From Closterium sp. Naga37s-1 (Eukaryota; Streptophyta; Zygnematophyceae; Desmidiales; Closteriaceae), in the NCBI GenBank assembly GCA_947471745.1, contig CANJKZ010000820.1:2083501-2147500 (forward strand): DNA of 64,000 nucleotides, in the 5' to 3' direction. This document shows, piece by piece, positions 1 to 8,736 of the stretch. A model generated the notes under the pieces. The model searched no databases. It saw only the letters and a program-made list of their open reading frames with translations, and was not told where the DNA came from. Position 1 is the first letter of the stretch, and every line of letters starts with the position of its first letter. Both the position numbers and the translations under genes were made by a program.

Positions 1-1
1 C

Positions 2-598
2 GTGGCTCTTGGTCGGCACCGAAAGGTGCACATGGATGCTGCTAAGAGGGTACTGCGTTACTTGTGCAGTACGTCAGGCATGGGGCTCGTGCTTGGAGGG
101 AGGCGCTCAGTTGTTCTCACTGCGCACTCAGACGCTTCTTGGGCTGACGACCAGGCTACTCAGCGGTCGTCACAGGGTTACACCTTCAGCCTTGGCTCTG
201 GTTCAGTTTCTTGGCGTTCTACTCGCTCGTCTTCAGTTCTCAGCTCCAGTTGTGAGGCTGAGATCTACGCAACAGCCATGGCTGCACAGGAGCTACGCTG
301 GCTGACCTACCTGCTGACCGACTTGGGAGAGCGGCCTAGTTCTCCTCCAGTGCTGTACGTCGACAACAAGGCTGCCATTGCCTTGTGTGAGGAGCACAGA
401 CTGGAGCACAGAACGAAGCACATCGCTCTCCGTTACTTCCTGGCTCGAGAGCTGCAGCAGCGCGGTCAGCTTCGTCTGCGTTACGTGGCCATTCGGGCCA
501 ACACCGCTGATATATTCACCAAGGCACTTCAGCCTGGTGATCATCAGCGCTTCTGCACTATGCTGGGGCTTGTGCCCACTTTTCCTCACTTGCTGTAG
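2..598 (+). CDS. Copia polyprotein C-terminus (RNase H)
   Basis: The frame is open from the window edge to a stop at 596-598, about 198 residues. It covers the end of the reverse transcriptase connection and the RNase H domain of a Ty1/copia polyprotein. Visible motifs in order are the HSDASWADD block with the first acidic residue, SSSCEAEIYA, LYVDNKAAIAL, the HRTKHIALRYFLARE segment and ANTADIFTKAL, which is the usual end of copia polyproteins. RNase H degrades the RNA strand of the RNA/DNA hybrid during reverse transcription in the virus-like particle. The start given is only the window edge. Closely related copies occur at 28200-28798, 36900-37500, 53108-53700 and 58860-59460. Confidence 0.9.
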   Translation: MALGRHRKVHMDAAKRVLRYLCSTSGMGLVLGGRRSVVLTAHSDASWADDQATQRSSQGYTFSLGSGSVSWRSTRSSSVLSSSCEAEIYATAMAAQELRWLTYLLTDLGERPSSPPVLYVDNKAAIALCEEHRLEHRTKHIALRYFLARELQQRGQLRLRYVAIRANTADIFTKALQPGDHQRFCTMLGLVPTFPHLL

Positions 599-612
599 GC
601 TTTGTCTGTACT

Positions 613-664
613 GTGATCTCTATATATATATACTTGCCTGTTTGCTTTACTAGGTTGAGATCAC
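613..664 (+). other. Inverted repeat in the copia 3' non-coding tail
   Basis: GTGATCTC at 613-620 is matched by its exact reverse complement GAGATCAC at 657-664, around an AT-rich (TA)n loop. The same 8-bp pair flanks a TA-rich loop in copy B (53030-53100, minus strand) and is present in weaker form in A1 and C. The position between the polyprotein stop and the LTR is constant, which suggests a conserved RNA hairpin. Its function is unknown. Confidence 0.5.
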
Positions 665-830
665 CTTGCTGTTTGTGTTGCATATAGGCCTCTGCATGTG
701 AACTGGCCCTGTGGCCCTTTGTTTGTGCTCAGAGTGTGTGGTGACTTTGTGATCCACCCTGAGCTTGCTTTGCCTTTCTTGACTGGTCTTGTGACCCCTT
801 GCTCTCTCCCCCACTTTGCCTATGGGGGTG

Positions 831-958
831 TGACAAACATTATATATATGTTATTGCTGTGTATGCTATAGTGGGTTAGCCTTTAGGGGGTACACAACTC
901 TAGGGTTTCATACTTGTACTCCAATGTTTCATAGTTCAATCACTTCTTGTTTCTGACA
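831..958 (+). repeat. 3' LTR of copia copy X
   Basis: About 128 bp running from TGACAAACATTATATA to TTGTTTCTGACA, preceded by a purine-rich tract (TATGGGGGTG). It contains the GGGGGTACA block found in the LTRs of B, C and F. Confidence 0.85.
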
Positions 959-3027
959 TAATAGACTCCTTTTGCTTCTGCCAGTTGCTGTGAATTTCCA
1001 GTCGTGAAAAATGGGTCGGTACTGTATCCGTGGGTGAATAGGCCTGTTAGTAGTGGGTTGGTTTGGGCAAGTAGGATGGCGTGGAGTTGGGCGGTGGGGC
1101 GTGTGAGTGCGTCGGCGATGTTGGATGCGCCTTTTTTGTACGTGACCGTGTAGTGGAAGTTGGACTCCAGATAATCCAACCAGCGGATCTGTCGCGGGTT
1201 GAGATTCGGTTGGGCGCGAAGGTACTGTAATGATCAGTGGTCTGTCCGTATTGTCACGTCTGCTCCCATGAGGTAACATCGCCACACCTTGAACGCGCGT
1301 ACGATCGCCAGCATCTCGCGGTCGTGTATCGGGTAGTTTGCGGAACTCGTACGCGATTGGTTGAGGCCGTTCCCGAAGTCCTGCAACAGTACTGTTCCCA
1401 TAGCAATGTCGCTAGCGTCGGTGACGAGCTTGAACGGACGGTGCGGATCTGCGATGTCAAGCACGGGCGGCGAGCACAATTGTTTTTTGAGGGCCGAGAA
1501 GGCAGCTTGCTCTTTCTCCCCCACCCACGTGTACTCAACCCCCTTTCTCAGCAGGTCGATCAACGGGGCAGTCAACTTCGCCATGTCGGGGACGAACCGT
1601 CGCACGTAGTTGACGAACCCCATAAAACTCTGCAACTCAGTCAAGTTAGTCGGCGCGTGCCATGCTTGCATCGTCGCGATCTTCTTCGGGTCTATTTCCA
1701 CTCCTTCAGCTGAAATAATGTGTCCCAAAAACTCCAGTCGGTCCTGTAAAAACTCACACTTAGAAGCTTTGGTCAGTAGGCGGTTCTCACTCAGTATTTT
1801 AACCACGGCTTCGATGTCCTGTAAGTGCCGTTCTCTGTCGGGGCTGTAAATCAGTATGTCGTTGAGGTAGACGATGACGCACTTATCTAAAAGTGGGCGG
1901 AAGGCTTCGTTCATCGTCATTTGGAAAGTGGCGGGGGCGTTGGTCAGTCTGAAGGGCATGACGGTGTATTCGAAGGATCCGTAGCGTGTTTGGAGAGCTC
2001 TCTTGGGGCAGTCGGGTGGATTGACGCGAATCTGGTGGTAACCTCCTCGAAGGTCGATTTTCGAGAAAAACCGGGCTGTGCGCATTTGGTCGATCAGTTC
2101 GTCGGCTCGCGGGATGGGGTAACGGGATTTGATGGTAACCCTGTTCAGTGCCCTGTAATCTATGCACATGCGAAAACCCCCATCCTTCTTCGGCGTGAAT
2201 AGTATCGGTGCTGCGAAGGGTGACGAACTCGGGCGAATGAATTCTTTTTCGAGCAGGTAATCCAGTTGCTTCCTCAGTTCGTCCAGTTCGGGTTGGGTCA
2301 GTCGGAATTGTCGCTGTACCGTCAGATGTGCCCCCGGTTCTAGTTCTATCCTGTGGTCGTGCGGTCGCTGAGGTGGCATTCCCATCGGCAGATCGTCCGG
2401 AAAAATGTCACTATACTGCTTCAGGAGCGCTGCCAGGTCACCCGGTACGTCGGCTAGCAGTTTCTGTAAATCCCCCCCTTTGTCTGCTGCCTCGGCTTCC
2501 CGAATGTCGACCGCGTACACGTCAGCTCCTGCCGCTACGGCGCGTTTCATCGTGATCGCGTTGACACGCACCGACGAAGACTCAGGCAAGCCCCAGTGAG
2601 GTAAGGCGATGTTGTTACCGTTTACTCGCACGGTGCAGTCACCCGTCGTCCAGTCGATTCGCGGATTGTGTCGTCGGAGCCAATCACGACCGAGTAAAAT
2701 GTCGGTTCCGTCGAGGGTTGTCGCGAGCATTTCCTGGCTAAACGTGAAGTTACCCTCGCATCGAATCCAAACCCGGTCTACACGTTCCCGTATCGCCAGT
2801 GGCGTGCCATCAACCAGTCTTGCGTCGATCTCAGGTAAGCATCTGTCCAGTGGCAGTTTTATTTTCCGTGCTGTGGCAGTGTTGATGAGGCTGTGGCTGG
2901 CTCCCCCATCTACGAAGATTTTAACTAAGTCTGTCCCGATATTCCCACTAAGCAGTATGGGGCTGTCTACCGTAGTACCCTCCTTATTCGGCCGGGTGTG
3001 GTCGATTGCGTGAACCGGCACAATCAC
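959..3027 (-). CDS. Gypsy-1 pol: protease, reverse transcriptase, RNase H
   Basis: The Pol region of a Ty3/gypsy element. In order it shows the aspartic protease motif (FVDGGASHSLI), an RT palm with CIDYRALNRVTIKSRYPIPR and FSKIDLRGGYHQIRV, the FLGHIIS and FMGFVNYVRRF blocks of the thumb/connection, and an RNase H start at KLVTDASDIAMG. Further left, HYTVTYKKGASNIADALTR is the usual gypsy RNase H tail that precedes integrase. These enzymes copy the element RNA into cDNA. It lies 60 bp downstream of gag on the same strand, an arrangement the family often reads by frameshift or readthrough. The left end is set by the copia X insertion. Confidence 0.85.
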
Positions 3028-3086
3028 TCGGTGAGGGTCGGTTGGGTCGGGCGAGTGGCGTGACCTGTCAGTAGAGGGCCCGTCTG

Positions 3087-4214
3087 CTACTGACTCCCAG
3101 CGTTTCCCTGCTGCTTGGTCTGTTTGTGCTGCTCAGCTTCCCCCTTTCCCTTAGCGTTTTCCGGGCATTCGCTCTTACAGTGTCCCGGCTGATTGCACGC
3201 GAAGCAGCGCCCTTTGAACGGTGCAGCAACGGCATTCGTGGCGACGGCACGTATCGTAGCACACTCGTTCGTCCCACGAGACCGATGCCCCCAGTTACTG
3301 CTTCCGTAGGACCTCAGTCTCGATCGGCGGAAGAAGTCAAGTTTCTCCGCAATAGCGAGAATTTCTTGGAAATCGGTGACGCCGCGAAGCTGGATTTCCT
3401 GAGCGATGTCGTGCTTCAGGCCGCCGATGTAGCGGTCGATGCGTTCGCTCTCGTGCATATAACCCACTTGCTCGCATAGCGCCAGAAACCTGCTCGTGTA
3501 GTCCTGGACGGAACCGAGTTGGCGCCAAGTGCGGAGCTTCTGTCGCGCCGCGATCGGAGCCGCAATTGGCTCAAACCGAGCGCGCAGACCTGCGCACCAC
3601 GCGTCCCACGTGCGATATTGAGGCACCTCCACGAAATATGACGGCGCCCAGGGTCCGGTTTGTCCTTCCCGTGTCGGTAGAGTCGCGTAGTCCACCGGCT
3701 TCGTGACGATGACACGCCACCAGTCCATGGCGGGTCCTCGCAGCAACGACACAGCGTAGCGGATTTTCGCCGTATCCTCCGAGACGTAGTTGGCGTCGAA
3801 AAAAACGTTCAACGTGAAGAACCGCGCCTGCACGGTAGGACCACCCCGTTGACTCGGGTCAAAGCATGGCGGACGCTGCGACTTCAACGGCATTGTCGAC
3901 GGCAATGTTGATTCGCCGTCCGGCACATAAATCGTGACTCGAGGCTGATTCCTGGCCGCATTCGTCGCTTCGGGGTGTGTCGTGCCGTGGTCGTCGTCTC
4001 CGTCGTAGCGGACGATGCCATCACTGGCCGCGCTCGCGGGTTGCCCCACGCTCCCATGTTGCGATGTCTGTGGTGCGGGCTGTACCGGAGTGCCAGGTGC
4101 TTGAGATTGCGCTTGCTGTGCTCGTGCGACGTCATTTTGCAGGGATGTACGTTCTGCCGTCAGCGCCGCGATTTCTTCAGAGCTTTCGCGAAGTTGCTGC
4201 AGCAGTTCGTTCAA
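3087..4214 (-). CDS. Gypsy-1 gag with CCHC zinc knuckle
   Basis: An open frame of 375 residues. The N-terminus is a heptad-rich coiled coil (NELLQQLRESSEEIAAL), followed by a Gln/Pro-rich stretch and a retrotransposon gag domain with RFFTLNVFFDANYVSED, WDAWCAGLRARFEP and the YTSRFLALCEQVGYMHESERIDRYIGGLKHDI block. Near the C-terminus is a canonical CX2CX4HX4C knuckle, CFACNQPGHCKSECP, followed by a Lys/Gln-rich tail. Gag builds the virus-like particle and the knuckle binds RNA. The frame continues open upstream of the stated start, so the true start may be slightly further right. A second, unrelated gypsy gag sits at 52104. Confidence 0.85.
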   Translation of the reverse strand: MNELLQQLRESSEEIAALTAERTSLQNDVARAQQAQSQAPGTPVQPAPQTSQHGSVGQPASAASDGIVRYDGDDDHGTTHPEATNAARNQPRVTIYVPDGESTLPSTMPLKSQRPPCFDPSQRGGPTVQARFFTLNVFFDANYVSEDTAKIRYAVSLLRGPAMDWWRVIVTKPVDYATLPTREGQTGPWAPSYFVEVPQYRTWDAWCAGLRARFEPIAAPIAARQKLRTWRQLGSVQDYTSRFLALCEQVGYMHESERIDRYIGGLKHDIAQEIQLRGVTDFQEILAIAEKLDFFRRSRLRSYGSSNWGHRSRGTNECATIRAVATNAVAAPFKGRCFACNQPGHCKSECPENAKGKGEAEQHKQTKQQGNAGSQ

Positions 4215-4290
4215 ATGCTCCTGCGTGAGAGTGGTAACGTCGATGTGCTCGGCCGTTGCGAAGGGCGTCAGCTCGGCTTAGTCTAGGCGC

Positions 4291-5115
4291 AGTCGTGGCT
4301 GCACGCGTTTACGAGAGAACGCGAGGACAGCGGCTCCTAGGGGCTAAGGTGCGTGAGTCCCTTCGAGTGAAAAAACAAAAGTTGATTTCCTGGGGTGCGG
4401 AGATGCGCGATCCAAAAAGAAAGAGGCTATGAATACCAAGTGTTACGGGTGCAATGAATCGAGGTAGCGAGGATTGCACTAAGGTGTCAAACGAGTACAA
4501 AATGTGAGCGAAGGCATGAGCGAACATTTATACGCGAAACATGCAAACGGTAACGCGGTGCGTGCGAGCTAGCTAGTGCTACGCTGGCAACGAGGCTCGG
4601 GCTAGTCCCGAAGCGTAGGCCGACACGGTCGGGCCAGGAGTGCGAGGTTTGGTGAAGCAGTGCGCGCGAAGTCAGCGAAGCCCGTTAGCAGTAACGGGCG
4701 AACAACGGCTGCTGCTGTACGCGATGTTGCAGGGCGCGCTAAGGAATGTCGAGAAAATTCCTTAGATTCCCAAATTCTAGCACCAAAATGAGTTCTAGAT
4801 TGAAAAATACGTTGGGGGGGAACCCTTGCGAGGTTACCCCATTATGGCGTGAGTTCTAGATTTTGTCGCTACCCAACTCGAAACATAAGGCTGCCCTGGG
4901 TGATACGTCAGGATATCCCTCGCGAGGTTACACCATTATGTCGCTCAAGAACCCAAATGAAATCATAGGGGGAACAACGACAATCGCGAACATCCAGGTA
5001 ATAGTACACTTTCAAACATCAAAACTAATAATTTATGGTTACAAGCATGTTATAGTTCTAACAGAACGTCAGTAGTCCAATGGGGGCTATGCATGAAATA
5101 TTATCACTGACACCC
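4291..5115. other. No gene recognised
   Basis: I find no convincing coding frame. A roughly 24-bp sequence (GCGAGGTTACMCCATTATG core) occurs at about 4825 and again at about 4921, 95 bp apart. The stretch probably includes the gypsy-1 leader and 5' LTR, but I cannot define their ends. Confidence 0.4.
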
Positions 5116-5118
5116 TAA

Positions 5119-5494
5119 GGACGTGTCTCGGTTCGCCTCTGGTTGGATGTGATCTGGTCGGGGCTGATCTGATCGGGTTGCCTTTGTTTAAATAACTCGC
5201 ACCGCCCGACCAGCTAAAATTTTCCTCGAATATTTCACGAGGGTACGTGGCAAGCGTCCATGTCGAACAATTCGCCAGCGTGCTTAGTAACCCAATCAAA
5301 TGCAAACAGGTGATAGTCGGTGATTGTGTGGGATTGTTTTCGATTGCAAAGTTTTAGGCGGTTGATCGTGTTGGGGCGATCAGCTGATCGCGATCAAGTA
5401 ATTGCCCCCGATTGCATGAAATTGCCTCCATACCTTCCTGGAAGTTATTGATCGCGTCTGATCGAGGCAACCAAAGGCGAACTGAGACACGTCC
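5119..5494. mobile_element. Harbinger-like MITE
   Basis: A 376-bp element with terminal inverted repeats of about 27 bp. The left end starts GGACGTGTCTCGGTTCGCC, and the right end read inward starts GGACGTGTCTCAGTTCGCC; both continue to TGGTTG, with two mismatches overall. It is flanked by TAA on both sides (5116-5118 and 5495-5497), the 3-bp target duplication typical of PIF/Harbinger elements. There is no coding capacity, so it must depend on a transposase elsewhere. Confidence 0.85.
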
Positions 5495-5579
5495 TAACGC
5501 TCTATACTGTTGCCTCAATTTGCGAGGGCTCACATATCTATGCTTTGCTTTTAAGTTCTACGATGAGTATTGACATGGT

Positions 5580-5846
5580 TGTCAAATGTCCATTGGAGAT
5601 CCCCGATCGATCCTAGGGAAGGGTTACAGGCACGTTGGCCTGGGGGGTTATGGGCGCACTCACCCCTACACAAACAAGTCATTTTGTCCCAATGGTTAGT
5701 GGCTGGGATTTTGACTTGGTATCAGAGCGAAGGTCTCGGGTTTGAATCCCAGTGTGTGCACCTCGGGCATCCCAGTGCGGTTGGGTGTCAGAGGTCCACT
5801 GGAGATCCCCGATTGATCCTAGGGAAGGGTTACAAGCACGTTGGCG
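5580..5846 (+). mobile_element. TRIM-like mini LTR retrotransposon, copy 1 (incomplete)
   Basis: A 137-bp left repeat (5580-5716) is followed by the primer site TGGTATCAGAGC (5717-5728), about 57 bp more of internal sequence, and the start of a second repeat (5786-about 5846) that is shorter than the first. The body closely matches the complete copy at 44372-44716 on the other strand. There is no coding capacity. The internal segment contains a GGGTTTGAATCCC block that resembles a tRNA T-arm. Confidence 0.75.
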
Positions 5847-6004
5847 TTTAATCGCCAAATACAAGGTTACCCCGTGCTGAAACATTACCATGCTGACCCC
5901 GGGCTTTAACGAAGCTTACATTACTTGCTTACGTACCTAAGAAAAGTTTCACTCGCAAGTAGGTAAGTACATTACACTTGCACAATACACGACTCACTAC
6001 TAAT

Positions 6005-6851
6005 CTAGCAAAAGTACACGCAAGTAGGCTTGCAATGGAGAACAAGAACCGAGTGCACAGAATGCCCCTTGTCATCCTTCCACGTGATGCTGCCATACTT
6101 GAAGTTCTTGAACCTCCTCCTCACCACAACCTTCACTTTGAAACCGACACGTTGCCCCAGTGCAATGGTAAACTGCGATGGCACCACCCTCACTCTTACT
6201 GCCTTGGGGGCCTTGATCCTCACCCTGTAGGTCGATGTGGTGTTTGAGACGCTCATCACAGTCCGCCTAGCTGAAAGTTTATACACTATGTTGACCAGCA
6301 AGATAGAAGGCTGGTTAGGTGTCTGGCTGCAACAGGTTTCATCTGCACCTTCCCGAATGTCTCTCGGGCCATCGTAATATTTAGCCCGGCAAGGAAGTTG
6401 CGGAAATCTTGCTCCCTGGCATTAAAGGTCAACCCAGGGTCAAGGGCCCTAGCGGGAAACACATGCTTCGCTCCCATCTGCCATGGCGTTGCCGGCTTGC
6501 CATTCACATTCTAAATTACTCTGTTGTTGTTGTCAGTGCTGCCAGCTGTCGTCATTAAGGCAGACATGACCTGCGCGGGCGTCCAATCAGGATGCTGCTG
6601 GATGATCAGAGCAGCCACACCGGCAACATGAGCAGCCACCGCGGATGTTTCAGTGCAGTAAACCGAGAACAATCCCGTCTCGTCGACGGCTTTCCCGGGC
6701 GCAACCGCAAGGATGTTGACTCCCGGGGCGATGATGTCAGGCTTGAGAATGGTGTTGGAGGGGCGGGGCTTCTTCGGGCGGCAGACGGTACAGCTCCGTA
6801 CGGCGAGAGGGCTGGTGGAGGACCATTTGGGAACCATGGGGAGGGAGGTGG
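6005..6851 (-). pseudogene. Subtilase 3' exon(s): catalytic Ser block and Fn3-like domain
   Basis: The likely acceptor CCTGCAG is at 6854-6852. The reading goes NTILKPDIIAPGVNILAVAPG, then TETSAVAAHVAGVAALIIQQ and HPDWTPAQVMSALMTTA, the Ser block. The Ser is kept but the usual GTSMAxPH is altered. An in-frame TAG at 6513-6511 precedes NGKPATPWQMGAKHVFPARA and LDPGLTF. The Fn3-like domain, RRTVMSVSNTTSTYRVRIKA to YGSITWKDDKGHSVHSVLVL, follows in another frame, with the switch near 6325-6333. The phase does not match exon 5 directly, so an exon may be missing or unrecognised between them. Confidence 0.7.
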
Positions 6852-7275
6852 CTGCAGGGGGGATGGTTCCCAGTAGTGTTGATATTGCTGGGTCTGTGGT
6901 GTTTGTTGGAGATTTTAACACTGATGCTGCTGCTGCTGTTGCTGTTGTTGTCGTTGTAGACGTTGGAGTGAGGGAGCCCTGGGGCACGGTACTGCATGCA
7001 TGGTGGGGCAGGGAGAGTGTTGGTGAGCATGGTGGGGCAGGGAGAATGTTGGTCAGCATGGTGGGGCAGGGAGAGTATTGGTCAGCATGAGATGCAAGGA
7101 GATGGAAGAACAGGGAGGAGGTGCAAGAGGATGGAGGAGAGGAGAGCATCGAAAAAGGCATGAACCAAAGAAGAAGGGAAGGATAATGAAAAGCTGCAAC
7201 GTGGGAAACAAACAACCTTCTGCACGGGAAACAAACTACCTCTGCCACTCTCTAATGAGTGATCCCCAATCTCAC

Positions 7276-7394
7276 CTTGCCCCCACGCTGATATAGTAGA
7301 GTGCAAAGTTGTCAATCGCAGGGAAATGACCGTACAAGTAAAGGTAATAAGACCTCCCCTCATCGCCAACTGCTAAGGCTACAGTCACCCCGGC
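7276..7394 (-). pseudogene. Subtilase exon 5: oxyanion-hole block
   Basis: The acceptor TTACAG is at 7397-7395 and the donor GCAAG/GTGAGA at 7276. The translation AGVTVALAVGDEGRSYYLYL, then FPAIDNFALYYISVGA, aligns with the family's AGVxVVASAGNxGP ... VGAS. The oxyanion Asn is replaced by Asp. A worn copy of the start of this exon (CCGGAGTGACTGTAAGG) lies just upstream near 7440, suggesting a small local duplication. Confidence 0.65.
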
Positions 7395-7596
7395 CTGTAA
7401 GAGGAGGGAGGGAGGGAGAGTCTGCTGTTTAGGTGCCACTCCTTACAGTCACTCCGGCTTGCAGGGGGGTGAGCGGGAAAACACAGGCAAGAGAAGGTGA
7501 CGAAAGGGTGAGGGACAGGCCTCGGTGCAAGGAGTTGCAAGGGGTTGAAAAGGGTTGAAAGGGTTCGAGCCACAGCAACTCAGATGTGGATGAAGT

Positions 7597-7658
7597 GAGG
7601 GAGGGAGGGAGGGAGGGAGGGAGGGAGGGAGGGAGGGAGGGAGGGAGGGAGGGAGGGG
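7597..7658. repeat. (GGGA)n simple repeat
   Basis: An almost uninterrupted GGGA tetranucleotide tract of about 60 bp inside the subtilase intron. Confidence 0.95.
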
Positions 7659-7982
7659 AAGGAGGAGGAGTTAACAGAAGGACACAGAAGGTAAGAGTTG
7701 GGGGTCAGGATCAGAGAGAGGAGGAGCATAGAGATAACGAGAGAACAGAGGCAAAGGCCAAAGGAAAAGGCTAAGAGAGGGCAAAGGAAAAGAGAGGGGG
7801 CTGGCAAAGGCTGAGCGGCAAAGGCCTTTCGAAGTGGCCCAAAGAGCAGCAAGTCTGACATTGGGTGTACAATGAGACTCAAACATGACCCAGTATATAC
7901 ACGAGTTCTGCACCCATCCATTGGCAGAGATAGGTAGGAGTGTGATTAACAAGACATGCCTGCGTCAACCAGGGAAGCTACT

Positions 7983-8044
7983 CCCACCGCATGCCCCTCA
8001 CGCTCCTACCGCATGCCCCTCACGCTCCCACCGCATGCCCCTCA
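7983..8044. repeat. 22-bp tandem repeat, left of N1
   Basis: About three copies of a CGCTCCCACCGCATGCCCCT-type unit, continued at 13217-13290 on the other side of element N1. The array was therefore one intronic minisatellite before the insertion. Confidence 0.85.
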
Positions 8045-8284
8045 TGTCACGATAGCGTCTTAACTAGCGAACGGGTTTAACTAGTAGGCCTAGGCTTAGT
8101 AGCCTAGGCCAAGCGGGAGTCGAGAGAGTTGTGCCAAGGAGAATTGAGAATGGGTTAGGTTCACTATAGCACGCAAGGTACATATAGCAAACTAGCCAAG
8201 GTGCACCACCATATAAGCAAATATATAACTACATTAACACTAACTACAAACAGTTATATAAACTATGCAAAACATAGTTTGACA
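8045..8284 (-). repeat. N1 3' LTR
   Basis: 240 bp, TGTCACGATAGC to GTTTGACA as written on the plus strand. It differs from the partner at 12977-13216 at about four positions. Confidence 0.9.
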
Positions 8285-8374
8285 CGCCCCCTGAACTATT
8301 TGCAGGTAGAAGTGTAGAACGCCCGTGGAGGTGTACACCTGGCGAAGTGGAAGACGGCAGGGAGGTGAGAGGGG

Positions 8375-8605
8375 GATGAGGAGAGGAGGTGAGGGGGAGC
8401 CACCCGTGGCGAACCCCTCTTAATAACCCCCTTTTACAAAGGGAGAGGTGAGAGTGGGATGAGGAGAGGAGGTGAGGGGGAGCCACCCGTGGCGAACCCC
8501 TCTTAATAACCCCCTTTTACAAAGGGAGAGGTGAGAGTGGGATGAGGAGAGGAGGTGAGGGGGAGCCACCAGTGGCGAAACCCCTCTTAGCAACCCCCAA
8601 GTCCC
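8375..8605. repeat. 83-bp tandem repeat inside N1
   Basis: About 2.8 copies of an 83-bp unit beginning GATGAGGAGAGGAGGTGAGG (8375, 8458, 8541). Related sequence occurs in N2 at about 30770-30880. Confidence 0.85.
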
Positions 8606-8736
8606 CACCCCCTTTCAACCACCCCAGCGTAACCTCACTCCCCCGGTCAGCCGCCCCTTAGAACCTCACCCCGGTCCCCTTATCTGCCTCCACACCCCTG
8701 CCCCACCCACGGTAGTCCCTGCAGCGGGGTCTCTGC

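Larger units (their letters stand above)
1..958 (+). mobile_element. Ty1/copia LTR retrotransposon, copy X (3' end)
   Basis: This is the 3' end of a copia element whose 5' part lies left of the window. Parts seen are the RNase H domain, a roughly 230-bp non-coding tail and a 3' LTR. The LTR is closely related to that of copy B (52750-52875). The right end falls inside a minus-strand Ty3/gypsy pol region, so X inserted into that gypsy element. The target duplication cannot be tested because the left end is outside the window. Confidence 0.9.
959..4290 (-). mobile_element. Ty3/gypsy LTR retrotransposon (gypsy-1), partial
   Basis: A minus-strand gypsy element with gag to the right and pol running left until it is cut by copia X at 959. 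Parts seen are gag with a zinc knuckle, aspartic protease, reverse transcriptase and RNase H. Integrase would lie left of the window. I could not locate a convincing 5' LTR or primer site between 4290 and 5100, so the right boundary is approximate. Gag and the main pol frame are long and open. The copy is incomplete here because of the insertion. Confidence 0.85.

Noticed and set aside
4820-4945. Imperfect direct repeat considered as short LTRs of gypsy-1
   Set aside because: Only about 24 bp is shared, without TG...CA ends, primer site or target duplication.
5690-5775. A tRNA-like A box and B box (TGGTTAGTGGC, GGGTTTGAATCCC)
   Set aside because: No cloverleaf can be folded around them. The same segment at 44510-44578 lies between two LTRs next to a primer site, so it belongs to the TRIM-like element.
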